Part shown: piece after piece, positions 1-8,227 of the stretch
Layout of the letters: each line of letters starts with the position of its first letter
Numbering within the stretch: the first letter of the stretch is position 1
NCBI RefSeq assembly: GCF_000331305.1
Contig: NZ_KB217478.1
Coordinates: forward strand, 4,418,761 to 4,482,760
Direction of reading: 5' to 3'
From: Calothrix sp. PCC 7103
GTDB taxonomy: Bacteria > Cyanobacteriota > Cyanobacteriia > Cyanobacteriales > Nostocaceae
Length of the DNA: 64,000 nucleotides
Notes under the pieces: model-generated
Database searches by the model: none
What the model was told of the DNA's origin: nothing
The model's input: only the letters and a program-made list of their open reading frames with translations
Position numbers and translations under genes: made by a program

Positions 1-408
1 GGAATTAGCTGTATGTGCGCGTACTGTTAGAACTGCGTTGAGCATTAGCATACCTTGTTTTGCCCACTCCACCAAATATCCAGTGCTTGGAATATCACAT
101 CCAATATCATCTTTAAGTTCCTTGTAGATATTTAATAACGATGGTGGCGTTTTATTTCCAGGTTTAACGGAAAAACATAAACCGTGTGCTTGGTTTTCAT
201 CGTGATAAGGGTCTTGTCCAAGTAGTAAAACTTTGACATCGTGATGAGGAGTCAATTCAAAAGCTGAAAAAACATCTTCTTCTGGTGGATATATAGTTTG
301 TGTTTGACGTTCCAGAGTAAGAAACTCTTGAAGTTGTTTAAAATAAGGTTTTTCAAATTCTTCTGCGAGAACAACCTGCCAAGAAATTGGAAGTTTGGTA
401 ATTTCCAT
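1..408 (-). CDS. ung: Uracil-DNA glycosylase, family 1 (partial; C-terminus outside window)
   Basis: Base-excision repair enzyme that removes uracil from DNA. The first 136 residues are present and the frame runs off the left edge. Visible motifs are the water-activating GQDPYH (catalytic Asp at residue 66), the uracil-pocket segment GLCFSV, and PPSLLNIYKEL. The ATG is preceded by AGGTGGA at good spacing. The N-terminus is short, as usual for bacterial Ung. No neighbour on the same strand appears co-transcribed: a hairpin repeat separates it from the nuclease-like gene upstream. Identification rests on the family motifs; the missing C-terminal part should carry the conserved HPSPLS-type loop. 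Confidence 0.95.
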   Translation of the reverse strand, partial: MEITKLPISWQVVLAEEFEKPYFKQLQEFLTLERQTQTIYPPEEDVFSAFELTPHHDVKVLLLGQDPYHDENQAHGLCFSVKPGNKTPPSLLNIYKELKDDIGCDIPSTGYLVEWAKQGMLMLNAVLTVRAHTANS

Positions 409-459
409 GTTATTTTCCACCTAAATCATTTTTTCACAAAAATCTTCTAAAATGCACTC

Positions 460-539
460 GCAACGGATGATAAACGGATGTAACGGATGAGTTATGTAAA
501 CCTATAGAATTCATCCGTTACATCTGCTACATCCGTTGC
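460..539. repeat. Dispersed hairpin repeat, aacggatg type, copy 1
   Basis: Imperfect inverted repeat. The left arm begins GCAACGGATGATAAACGGAT and the right arm ends ACATCCGTTGC, with a spacer of about 20 bp. Each arm is built from repeated ACGGATG units. It abuts the stop codon of the minus-strand gene at 540. Two relatives lie at 28794-28892 and 32969-33067. It could act as a 3' hairpin or be a mobile palindromic element. Confidence 0.8.
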
Positions 540-1406
540 CTACTTTTCAACAAACACAATATCTTCAGGTTGCTGCGTCATCTGAATCTTTTGCCCTTCA
601 ACTTTGACGACAAAATCAAAACCTGTGATGTGACCGTCTGGCAAGATGATTATTTTATCATCGAGCGAGTCTAGGTATGCAGAAAATCCATCCAGTGCTA
701 CACTATCGTCGTTTATCGCAAGATAACTTAACAGGCGCCGAAATAGTTTAGGCAAAATCACTACATCATCGATAATGGTTTTAGAGTTCTCTAAAGTGAA
801 ACCTGTGTTGGTTTTATCTTCACTCCATACAGCTTTTAATTCTTTGCGTGCTTTTTCGGTAGCTTTCGTTAGTTCTTTGCGGATATCTGGATACAACTTT
901 GAGTAAAAAGTCGGGTAAGCAAGTCCTTGACTTAATAAATGATGGTTGGCACTATGAAGTAAAAGTGCTTTATCTATAAATACCTCGCTGCCATCTTCTT
1001 GTGTCGCTTCTCCTTTGAATACAAACGCAACCGCTCGACCATAAGTGTCTGCAAACCTGGTTAAAATGAAACCCGGCACCTCGGATGGGGTAACTGAGGT
1101 TATTTTCTGACTTTTACTGCGCGTTACATCTTTGAATCCTAAGTAATTTAGGAGTTCGGACGCTGCACCCTGACCGTACTTTAAGGGTTGATGTTGCATT
1201 CCTGCACTACCTCCCCTTGGTGAAAAATGAGTTTCTAGCGCATCTATTGCATCTAAGCGTAATTGGGCGCCACCAAAATTGTTAGGACGAACTTTTGTAG
1301 ATAATTTTTTCCACAATTCTGGGTTATTAGGGTAAAAACGGATTGAGTCTCCATCTGGGGCTGTTGATAGTACTTTATACTTACCTTGAATTAAAATTAA
1401 TGGCAT
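540..1406 (-). CDS. Staphylococcal-nuclease-like (TNase/SNase) protein
   Basis: A 288-residue protein. The N-terminal half has the pattern of SNase-like domains: DGDSIRF near residue 19, then QLRLDAIDALETH, in the region that carries metal- and phosphate-binding residues in the thermonuclease family. Further on, RAVAFVF and a GLAYPTFY segment followed by charged helices and VWSEDKTNTGF match the family's distal part. No signal peptide is evident, so a cytoplasmic location is inferred. The ATG has AAGGAG upstream at somewhat long spacing. It stands alone, and its stop codon abuts hairpin repeat 460-539. Nuclease activity is inferred from family resemblance only; not every active-site residue could be aligned. 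Confidence 0.7.
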   Translation of the reverse strand: MPLILIQGKYKVLSTAPDGDSIRFYPNNPELWKKLSTKVRPNNFGGAQLRLDAIDALETHFSPRGGSAGMQHQPLKYGQGAASELLNYLGFKDVTRSKSQKITSVTPSEVPGFILTRFADTYGRAVAFVFKGEATQEDGSEVFIDKALLLHSANHHLLSQGLAYPTFYSKLYPDIRKELTKATEKARKELKAVWSEDKTNTGFTLENSKTIIDDVVILPKLFRRLLSYLAINDDSVALDGFSAYLDSLDDKIIILPDGHITGFDFVVKVEGQKIQMTQQPEDIVFVEK

Positions 1407-1786
1407 TGTCTCGCTTGCTCCTTGCTGTAATTAAGGCTACAACACATAGTTGTACAGCAAGTAAGACAATTTTTCTAACTAGACCAATTACTTAATTAGT
1501 TATTGTTTTAAAATACACTTTTTTTTAAGTATGCTTAGTTAACCTTCAATTATTGTACTAATGCAGACTAATAAAGGCATAACTTTAACAAATATCTATG
1601 GTGCGTACATTCCCACTCCATCAAACCGGATTTATATAGTTTATATAAAGCTGGTAATTTCTTAAAGAAGTTTAATGAAGGAATGATGAAGCATCAAGTA
1701 AAATGATTGTTAAAAATTAGACAAAATTTTATAAAAATACTTAGAATAAAACAACGATTAATTGTTAATAAAATATAAATAGAAGC
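1407..1786. other. AT-rich intergenic region
   Basis: About 380 bp between divergent genes. It presumably carries both promoters. A short palindromic TTTATATAGTTTATATAAA stretch lies near 1632-1650. No gene, RNA or recognised operator was seen. Confidence 0.5.
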
Positions 1787-2674
1787 GTGGACTTGATAAA
1801 AAGAATCTACAACCGAGTTCTCAAACATGTATACACGATACCTTCACTTGAAAAACATAGTGACTCTATCTATAAAACAGCAGTGCAACAACATGCTATT
1901 AACCTGCCAGCAATGTCTACGGAGGATTTTAAGATAGTAGAGACGTTGAAAAATGAAGGAGTGGCAATTAGTTCACTGGAAGAGTTAGTAATTCCTTTAT
2001 CGTCAAAGATGACCTTAGCAGCAAAAAAATTAATGCCATTAATTCCATCTGCTACCAAAAAGAATGAATTTGTAGTTCATGCTACAAATGAGCAAATAAT
2101 GGAGTATCCAGAAATATTTCTTTGGGGACTAGAAAGACGTATACTTAATATTGCAGAAAATTACTTTGGTCTTCCAGTTGCATATCATGGAGCTTATTTT
2201 CGTAGAGATATAGCTAATAAAGTACAGCGCAAGTCTCGCTTGTGGCACTTAGATGGTGAAGACAGACAGGTATTTAAAGTAATTATCTACTTACACGATG
2301 TTAACGAAGACCAAGGGCCGTTTCAGTATATACCTGTTAGTACTACTCAAAAACTAGTTAAGCAACTTAAGTATAGACAAGGTTACATTCAAGACATAGT
2401 AATGCAACAAAACGCTTCTTCGTCAGATTACAAGTCTTGCTTAGGGGTTGCTGGCACAGTTATATTTGCTGCTACGAGTCATATTTTTCATCGCGGCAAG
2501 ATACCAGTAGCATCAGACAGGTTTTCACTCTTCTTTGATTACACGTCACGTTTACCAAAATATCCGTTTGTCAATCGTTACTCATTACCACAAGACTATT
2601 TACTCTCACTCTCAAGGAAAATTACAGAACACCAACAGCAAAGCTTGCTGTGGCAAAATTATAAAGTGAAGTAA
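1787..2674 (+). CDS. 2-oxoglutarate/Fe(II) dioxygenase-like (phytanoyl-CoA dioxygenase-type) protein
   Basis: A 295-residue protein starting at GTG. The core pattern LWHLDGED (HxD-type iron ligands near residue 153) is followed by an IYLHDVNEDQGPF strand-turn typical of phytanoyl-CoA-dioxygenase-like folds. Distally, GTVIFAATSHIFHRG supplies the third His and is followed by R (SDRFSLFFDY), where such enzymes bind 2-oxoglutarate. This supports a non-haem iron oxygenase on a small molecule; the substrate cannot be deduced. It is transcribed alone, convergent with the transporter at 2684. The extra N-terminal 100 residues have no recognised domain. Confidence 0.65.
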   Translation: MDLIKRIYNRVLKHVYTIPSLEKHSDSIYKTAVQQHAINLPAMSTEDFKIVETLKNEGVAISSLEELVIPLSSKMTLAAKKLMPLIPSATKKNEFVVHATNEQIMEYPEIFLWGLERRILNIAENYFGLPVAYHGAYFRRDIANKVQRKSRLWHLDGEDRQVFKVIIYLHDVNEDQGPFQYIPVSTTQKLVKQLKYRQGYIQDIVMQQNASSSDYKSCLGVAGTVIFAATSHIFHRGKIPVASDRFSLFFDYTSRLPKYPFVNRYSLPQDYLLSLSRKITEHQQQSLLWQNYKVK

Positions 2675-2683
2675 CAATATGTG

Positions 2684-3586
2684 TTATTTTAGGTAAAACA
2701 ATAAAGCAATTCCTGCGATTGCAATTATTACTCCTATGACTGCCCTGATACTTACCTTTTCACCCGTCCACAATGCTAGTGGTAGTATAAATATTGGGCT
2801 AGTTTGCAATAATGTTGAAGCAATTCCTACAGGCGCCAGCTTGATTGCGGTTTGTTGTAGCCAAATGCCTAAGTAAGTTCCGCAAAATGCCGCGAAGCAT
2901 ATGGCACCAACTACACGCCATTGTTTCGAGTCGCTAAGTATGGAAGTCTTAGATTTGTCTTGTTGCCATGCAATTAAAGGCAACAGGAAAAATGTCGCTG
3001 CACCTAGCCGTATTAAAGCAGCCCACAACGGGTTAATATTCGTGTTGACCAATGCTGCACGTGACAAAACGGCGCCAGAGGCATTGGCAACTGCCGCAAG
3101 TAGTCCAAATACCACCCCACGCAAAGGTAACGAGGAATTAATTTCCTTTTCAGTACGTTCACTAATTACCCAAGCGACTCCCAAAATAGTTAACAGTACA
3201 CCACACCAAGCACTCGCATTTAATCGTTCCTGTAAAAATATTAAGGCAAATATAGCCGTCATTGGTGGCGCCAATGTTTCTAGAAGTAATAACCTCCTAG
3301 CACCCAAACTATTGATTCCTGCCAAAAATGCAGTATCACCTAGTCCAATACCTATAACCCCACTTAACAAAAGTAAGCATAAAGGCACAGGAGCTATGAC
3401 TAAAGATAGTTCTCCTGTGGCAACTATTGTGATTAGAAGTAAAACAATTGCAATTATTCCTTTGATTAAATTTAAGTGTAGTGGTGGAATATGGGTGCCG
3501 ACATGTCCATATACGACCGACGCAAAAGCCCATAATACCGCTGCAACTAGCGCTGCAATTTCACCCTGGTAATCTATCACCATCAA
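2684..3586 (-). CDS. EamA/DMT-superfamily transporter
   Basis: A 300-residue integral membrane protein with about ten hydrophobic segments arranged as two repeats of five, the architecture of EamA (DUF6) exporters. The N-terminus IAALVAAVLWAFASVVYG and the mid-protein GVVFGLLAAVANASGAVLS are the starts of the two repeats. These proteins sit in the inner membrane and usually export metabolites or amino acids by drug/metabolite exchange. The substrate is unknown. It ends 9 bp from the convergent dioxygenase-like gene. The region downstream of 2684 is too short for a separate terminator. Confidence 0.88.
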   Translation of the reverse strand: MMVIDYQGEIAALVAAVLWAFASVVYGHVGTHIPPLHLNLIKGIIAIVLLLITIVATGELSLVIAPVPLCLLLLSGVIGIGLGDTAFLAGINSLGARRLLLLETLAPPMTAIFALIFLQERLNASAWCGVLLTILGVAWVISERTEKEINSSLPLRGVVFGLLAAVANASGAVLSRAALVNTNINPLWAALIRLGAATFFLLPLIAWQQDKSKTSILSDSKQWRVVGAICFAAFCGTYLGIWLQQTAIKLAPVGIASTLLQTSPIFILPLALWTGEKVSIRAVIGVIIAIAGIALLFYLK

Positions 3587-3792
3587 AATATAAACAAAAT
3601 ATTAAAATTACTATATAGCAATTTGCATTTCTTGGAAATATCTCATAATTTAAGATAAAGACACCAATAACTATTAGCACTCACCTCTACTAACTGCTAA
3701 TTTTCTATCTAATAATGTTTAGCACTTACGGTTTGTGATTGCTAATTTAAACATGATTATTTGTTAAAAAAATTACCAAGAGGGCTTCATAG

Positions 3793-4137
3793 ATGAAATA
3801 TGCATTTAATATCGTTGGCGTATCTCCTGTTTTACACTTTTTTAATCATCAACAAAAGTCTTTAGTGGGAGGGCAACCACAAGGTATAGAATATTTAGGG
3901 GCGCCTGATTGTACACTCGACGCATTTCTCAAAACAGTCGAATCAGTTCCCACAAAAGAATCTTGGGAAATGGATGAAGTCGTCAAAACAGTAATTGACT
4001 TTTGGATGAATAATTCAGAAAGCATCCGCTACTGGAAATCACGCTTACTCGACGCAGGTAGAGACAACCTCATTGTTACGAGAGTTGCAGAAATCCAAGC
4101 TTTGCAAGCAGAGTTTGATATGTTGTTTCAGAAATAG
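3793..4137 (+). CDS. Conserved small cyanobacterial protein, unknown function
   Basis: A 114-residue soluble protein with no signal peptide or membrane segment. The N-terminal part (MKYAFNIVGVSPVLHFFNHQ) is hydrophobic and strand-like; the C-terminal half is helical and charged (RVAEIQALQAEFDMLFQK). I do not recognise the family. Support for a real gene: a clear ATG, coding-like composition, an AGAGGG-like ribosome site about 8 bp upstream, and a strong 12-bp-stem hairpin immediately after the stop. Confidence 0.65.
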   Translation: MKYAFNIVGVSPVLHFFNHQQKSLVGGQPQGIEYLGAPDCTLDAFLKTVESVPTKESWEMDEVVKTVIDFWMNNSESIRYWKSRLLDAGRDNLIVTRVAEIQALQAEFDMLFQK

Positions 4138-4138
4138 T

Positions 4139-4166
4139 GTAATGCAGTACTTCAGTACTGCATTAC
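4139..4166 (+). terminator. Strong hairpin after the 3793-4137 gene
   Basis: A perfect 12-bp stem (GTAATGCAGTAC / GTACTGCATTAC) with loop TTCA starts 2 bp after the stop codon. There is no T-tract, so it may stabilise or process the mRNA rather than terminate transcription. A smaller TTCA-loop hairpin (AAGCAC-TTCA-GTGCTT) overlaps the end of the gene at 4622. Confidence 0.6.
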
Positions 4167-4376
4167 GAATGTGTTTGTGTGTGTGGGTATATACATCTGA
4201 CAAAAATATATTCCGGGTCTGGGAAACGATTTTGAAGAATTGTTTCCCAAAATCATTGACGTTCAATTTTTGGTGTGCTATTCAAGTGACAGCTTGATAA
4301 AAAAACGTCAGCAATCCTCACACATATATGGGACTTGCTGACAAAAGTTAACCAAATAAATCTGTGTAATATCATC

Positions 4377-4610
4377 ATGGCACAAGACACTCACACCAGC
4401 CATTCCGAGCAAAACCAATCAGCAAGTTACAAAAAGCGACTAAATTCCTGGGCAATAGCTCGGATGCTTCCAGATATGAAACGTGAAATAGTCGCGCGGT
4501 TTCGTAGTCGTTCAGATGCAGACGGACACATGCAGCTATTACTCCGGGTAACACCAGATGCGAACTTCATGCTAGTTTTTGATTGCCAAACCGAAGAAGC
4601 TGCTGCATAG
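4377..4610 (+). CDS. Small conserved protein, unknown function
   Basis: A 77-residue polar protein starting ATGGCACAAGAC. An in-frame upstream start at 4335 is possible, but the preceding residues look non-coding. The core (LNSWAIARMLPDMKREIVARFRS, then HMQLLLRVTP) resembles small cyanobacterial proteins of unknown role. No domain recognised. It is convergent with the CBS-domain gene at 4622, with only 11 bp between. The start is uncertain because neither candidate has a good ribosome-binding site. Confidence 0.55.
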   Translation: MAQDTHTSHSEQNQSASYKKRLNSWAIARMLPDMKREIVARFRSRSDADGHMQLLLRVTPDANFMLVFDCQTEEAAA

Positions 4611-4621
4611 TTATAAGCACT

Positions 4622-5446
4622 TCAGTGCTTTCTTCCACCAAACTCCTGAATCTTCTTAACATAACCTTTCATAACGCTTAACAACTGAGGAAACTCACTA
4701 CTTACCGAACTCACATTAATTCTCTCAGCAAGAATCTGAATTTCTTCCACAGGATGTGGATAGTACTTCTGGTAAAGACCTATCAATTGAATTAACTCTT
4801 GAGCATAACGACTAGCGTGAACTAAACTGCCAACAACAAGCTTGGCAGGACTAATAATTTCACGCACTAAACTCAAATTTAATTCTTCTAAAGCTAGAGT
4901 CTTTTGCTTTTGTAGTAATTCCACATACCTCTGTTCGCTTTCGTGCAAGTTCAATTCAGCTTCTTGAGATTGTTTCTGAGTTTCTTCAAGTTGTGCAAGC
5001 GTCAATGCATGTATTTTCGAGTTTGCCAAAAGTAGCTGCTGAATATCAAGCAGTTTATTACCTATAACAACAATCGGTTCATAAACCAAATCAGAATTTC
5101 TTGACAATGCTTGTTGTGTAGCATCAACAACCTTTGTATCGGCGCCCATAATGAAAATATCTGATTTAACAAAATCGTACAAGTTCTCAATCGCACGCTC
5201 GTTAAACAAACCCAAACTATAGGGACGAATCATAAACTCGAAAAAACGGCGTCTAGAAATCATCCCCACACAATCATTATTTTTTGTCAAGATTACCCCA
5301 GGCATTAAAGGTTCGTTGTCAAACAATTTAATTAAGCTATTGCCCAGACAGCTAACCTCTAAAGTTATATCCCAAAGTGGTAAGTCTCCCAAAACAGAAC
5401 TCAATTTCAAGTTAAGTCCATCCAATCGCTGGGTTGATACATCCAT
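4622..5446 (-). CDS. CBS-domain signalling protein with a histidine-kinase-like helical tail lacking the ATPase domain
   Basis: A 274-residue protein. Residues about 20-150 look like a CBS pair as found before cyanobacterial kinases (MPGVILTKNNDCVGMISRRRFFEF, and VVDATQQALSR with YEPIVVIG). Residues about 150-200 form a coiled coil (LEETQKQSQEAELNLHESEQ). The rest is a helical region that in related proteins precedes a kinase core. It stops there: no HATPase motifs (N, G1, G2 boxes) are present. It may be a regulatory partner protein or a natural truncation. CBS domains commonly bind adenosyl ligands; no ligand can be assigned here. Confidence 0.6.
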   Translation of the reverse strand: MDVSTQRLDGLNLKLSSVLGDLPLWDITLEVSCLGNSLIKLFDNEPLMPGVILTKNNDCVGMISRRRFFEFMIRPYSLGLFNERAIENLYDFVKSDIFIMGADTKVVDATQQALSRNSDLVYEPIVVIGNKLLDIQQLLLANSKIHALTLAQLEETQKQSQEAELNLHESEQRYVELLQKQKTLALEELNLSLVREIISPAKLVVGSLVHASRYAQELIQLIGLYQKYYPHPVEEIQILAERINVSSVSSEFPQLLSVMKGYVKKIQEFGGRKH

Positions 5447-5641
5447 AATACAGAAGATACACAGCAGATCAGATTGTGCAACAGTTCTATCAAAATGTCT
5501 CCGTGTATTTAATACATTTTTATACTTAAATCTATGATAACCCTTAGAAACAGGTTTCTTAGTTTCTCAGTAGCGATTTTAAAATTTATGTGTAATGATG
5601 TCGCATGTTGTATTTAATACATTTAGCAACAGTAATTAATT

Positions 5642-6436
5642 ATGAATTTAGTCTTGAGAACTAGTTTATTAGCAGTATTTTTACTAACTTCAAGTTGTTC
5701 ACCAAAAAAGGGTGTAAAGCAAGAAACCAGTACGACCAATAATCAATCAACCCAAACCGAGCAAGTAAAAGAAGTAAAATCAACTAAAGCGGTACCAATA
5801 GCAGTCAAAGTTCCAGATAAACCAAAAGCTAGTACTACAAACTCAGTCAAATCAACAGACTCATCTAATAAGCAAATGCAGTTGGTAGTAGTTAGTGATG
5901 ACTTGCGGTTCTTCCAACACGAAACACCAACATACAAATCAGGAAAGTTTGAAGTTAAGCCAGATTTCCCGGCGCCAGGGAACTATACTGTATTTAGCGA
6001 TTATGATAAACAGCTTACAATCCAAAAAATCAAGATTCCAGGGGATGTTCCTTTACCCACCGAGCTTGAAAAATTTAGCAATACAAAAATATTGAATAAT
6101 ACAAAAATAACACTCTTAGCGCCTTCTTCGAGCTTCAAATCGGGACAACAGGTAAATTTAAGGTTTGACTTGCAGGATACAAAAAATAAACAACCAGTAA
6201 AATTGCAACCGTATCCAAATCAAAAAACGAACGAAAAAGCACGCTTATTCATAGTTCGCAGTTCATCACCACTCAAAAGTACAGATTACATACCAGCAAC
6301 GTTACTCCAAGACTCACCCGACGGACAAGTTAGCTTTGGGTCAAATTTTCCTCAAAAAGGAACTTATAAGCTTTGGTTACAGTTTAACCGCAATAGCAAA
6401 GTCAACACGGCTGATTTCTGGGTAGATGTGAAATAA
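5642..6436 (+). CDS. Exported lipoprotein of unknown function
   Basis: A 264-residue protein with a lipoprotein signal: hydrophobic LVLRTSLLAVFLLTSSC with lipobox cysteine at residue 19. A low-complexity Ser/Thr/Lys/Gln linker (about 25-75) suggests a tether, followed by beta-rich sequence. The C-terminus (YKLWLQFNRNSKVNTADFWVDVK) resembles the last strand of YtkA/FixH-like immunoglobulin-type domains, which occur in periplasmic copper- or haem-related proteins; that link is only inference. The next gene, the ethylene-receptor-type kinase at 6507, is co-directional 70 bp downstream. Ethylene receptors use copper, so a functional connection is conceivable but unproven. Confidence 0.7.
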   Translation: MNLVLRTSLLAVFLLTSSCSPKKGVKQETSTTNNQSTQTEQVKEVKSTKAVPIAVKVPDKPKASTTNSVKSTDSSNKQMQLVVVSDDLRFFQHETPTYKSGKFEVKPDFPAPGNYTVFSDYDKQLTIQKIKIPGDVPLPTELEKFSNTKILNNTKITLLAPSSSFKSGQQVNLRFDLQDTKNKQPVKLQPYPNQKTNEKARLFIVRSSSPLKSTDYIPATLLQDSPDGQVSFGSNFPQKGTYKLWLQFNRNSKVNTADFWVDVK

Positions 6437-6506
6437 TTACTTCCAATGGTAGATTTGCTTTGTAGCAATAACGTTGTATCCACTTGTAAAAAGGTGGAGC
6501 ATTAAC

Positions 6507-7763
6507 GTGGACTTACAAAACTTACACAATTTTTTTTACTCAGGTAATTTTATCCCACATGGGCATTGTTACCTGTGGAAGCCTGAGTTGGTATCGCTGC
6601 ATATACTATCAGATGTATTAATTGCATTGTCTTACTATTCAATACCTATAACGCTTGTCTATTTTATTCGCAAGCGTAAAGATATTCCGTTTCAGAATGT
6701 TTTTCTACTGTTCGGCGCCTTTATTATTTCGTGTGGTACAACTCATATTATGGAGGTATGGACATTATGGCATCCTAACTACTGGTTCGCAGGCGCCTTA
6801 AAAGCATTAACAGCGTTAATATCGTTCTATACAGCTTTAACTTTGATACCTTTAGTGCCAAAAGCATTAGCTCTACCAAGTCCTGCACAGCTTGAAACTA
6901 CGAACCAAGCTTTGATAATGGAGATTATGGAGCGTAAACGTGTAGAGCAAGAATTACGTCAGTATAAAGAACATTTAGAAGAAATTGTTCAAACTCGTAC
7001 TGTTGAGTTGGAGTTAACAAACGCAAAGCTTCAGCAAGAGATAGTTCAGCGTCAGCAGTCGCAAGATAAAATGGTGGGACTTTTGAAGGAACTTAGAAGC
7101 GCAAATCAAGAGTTGAACGATTTTGCTTATGTAGTATCGCACGATTTAAAGGCGCCTTTACGAGGAATTACTTCCCTATCTGAGTGGTTGTTAGCTGACT
7201 ATAGTGAAGAGTTCGACGAAGAAGGCAAAAAGATGCTGAATTTAATGATTAGTCGAGTTCAACGACTACATCAATTAATCGATGATATTTTAAAGTATTC
7301 ACGAGTCGGACGTGCGAAGGTTGAGAAGAAAGATGTAAACTTAAACAAAGTTGTATCTGAGTTAGTTGAAGTTTTAAATATACCCGAAAATATTAAAGTT
7401 GAGATTCCTAATCAATTACCGACTATTTTTTGCGATAAAACCAGGATTGAACAGCTTTTTCAAAATTTGATTAGCAATGCAATAAAATTTATTGATAAGC
7501 CAGAAGGGTTAATTAAGATTAGTTGTGCGGATGAGGGAGAATATTATAAGTTTAGTGTGGCTGATAATGGGATAGGGATAGAATCACAGCATTTTGAAAA
7601 GATATTTCAATTATTTCAAAAATTAACTAGTCTACAAGATTCTGATAGTACTGGTGTTGGGTTAGCTTTGGTTAAGAAGATTGTGGAATTACATGATGGA
7701 AAAGTTTGGGTTGAGTCCAAGGTAGGGATAGGGAGTAATTTTGTATTTACAATTAAGAAGTAG
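6507..7763 (+). CDS. Ethylene-receptor-type membrane histidine kinase
   Basis: I chose the GTG at 6507, preceded by AGGTGGAG with 7-bp spacing, over an upstream TTG; this gives 418 residues. Three membrane helices at the N-terminus match the copper/ethylene-binding domain of plant ETR1 and Synechocystis Etr1: D36 and Y43 in ILSDVLIALSYYSIP, then FGAFIISCGTTH with C76 and H80, the copper ligands in that family. A coiled coil (about 130-190) links to a HisKA domain with FAYVVSHDLKAPLRG (phospho-acceptor His) and an HATPase domain with LISNAIKF, DNGIGIE and GVGLALVKKI. No GAF domain or receiver is present, so an output partner must be encoded elsewhere. Ligand binding is inferred from conserved residues. 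Confidence 0.88.
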   Translation: MDLQNLHNFFYSGNFIPHGHCYLWKPELVSLHILSDVLIALSYYSIPITLVYFIRKRKDIPFQNVFLLFGAFIISCGTTHIMEVWTLWHPNYWFAGALKALTALISFYTALTLIPLVPKALALPSPAQLETTNQALIMEIMERKRVEQELRQYKEHLEEIVQTRTVELELTNAKLQQEIVQRQQSQDKMVGLLKELRSANQELNDFAYVVSHDLKAPLRGITSLSEWLLADYSEEFDEEGKKMLNLMISRVQRLHQLIDDILKYSRVGRAKVEKKDVNLNKVVSELVEVLNIPENIKVEIPNQLPTIFCDKTRIEQLFQNLISNAIKFIDKPEGLIKISCADEGEYYKFSVADNGIGIESQHFEKIFQLFQKLTSLQDSDSTGVGLALVKKIVELHDGKVWVESKVGIGSNFVFTIKK

Positions 7764-8171
7764 GTTTTTGAAAGAATTGTTTTAAGATTTCGCTTGGTTT
7801 TCTATCCCAAGTGTCTATCTGACTTTTCACGGTAAGTCCTCAAACCACGAAAAAACGTGACTTTTTCCACAGGCTCATTCGCAATAGCTTTGAATTAATG
7901 AGAAAATCTAACGTAATAATCAGGGTTAAAGAAACGCTCAAAATGGCGTTTTCCACATAACGTGAAAAGTCAGAAGTGTCTATGTGTTCGTATATTAGGT
8001 GATTTTGGTTGAGTTTATATATTGAGTAACCGTTGAAATATAATTTGGTTTGCCTTTGAATTTGTTTACTGGGTCTTTGAATAATATGTCTTGGGTGTAG
8101 ATGTTGTAGGTTATGTCTTTTTCAAATAGTGTGGGTAGGTCTTGGTTTAGGGTTTGTATTATTTGTTGCAT
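7753..8171 (-). pseudogene. DUF2358-family gene, disrupted by deletion, frameshift and a MITE
   Basis: Read on the minus strand, the first part gives MQQIIQTLNQDLPTLFEKDI followed by YNIYTQDILFKDPVNKFKGK, the start of a DUF2358 protein. After a frame change come KLYFNGYSIYKLNQNHLIYE and HIDTW, then DTWDRKPSEILKQFF, the C-terminal end of the same family. About 50 middle residues are missing at the FKGK junction. The miniature element at 7819-7973 is inserted inside the IDTW codons, and removing it plus one target copy restores HIDTWDRKPSE. The gene is convergent with the kinase, overlapping its last bases. Family assignment relies on memory of the DUF2358 pattern. Confidence 0.75.
7819..7973. 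mobile_element. 155-bp MITE with 13-bp terminal inverted repeats and 10-bp target duplication
   Basis: The ends are CTGACTTTTCACG (7819-7831) and its exact complement CGTGAAAAGTCAG (7961-7973). The element is bracketed by exact direct repeats AAGTGTCTAT at 7809-7818 and 7974-7983. It encodes no protein. A 10-bp target duplication fits transposases of the IS4 supergroup, which could mobilise it in trans. The insertion interrupts the DUF2358 pseudogene. Confidence 0.92.
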
Positions 8172-8227
8172 GTTTATGTACGAACCACAAAGGAAGAAAG
8201 AAGCAAGAAAGAAGCAAGAAAAGAGGT

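Noticed and set aside
2901-3572. 223-codon plus-strand frame opposite the EamA transporter
   Set aside because: It is the shadow of a real membrane-protein gene: low hydrophobic patterning and high Ser/Thr/Asn/Pro content, no start signal.
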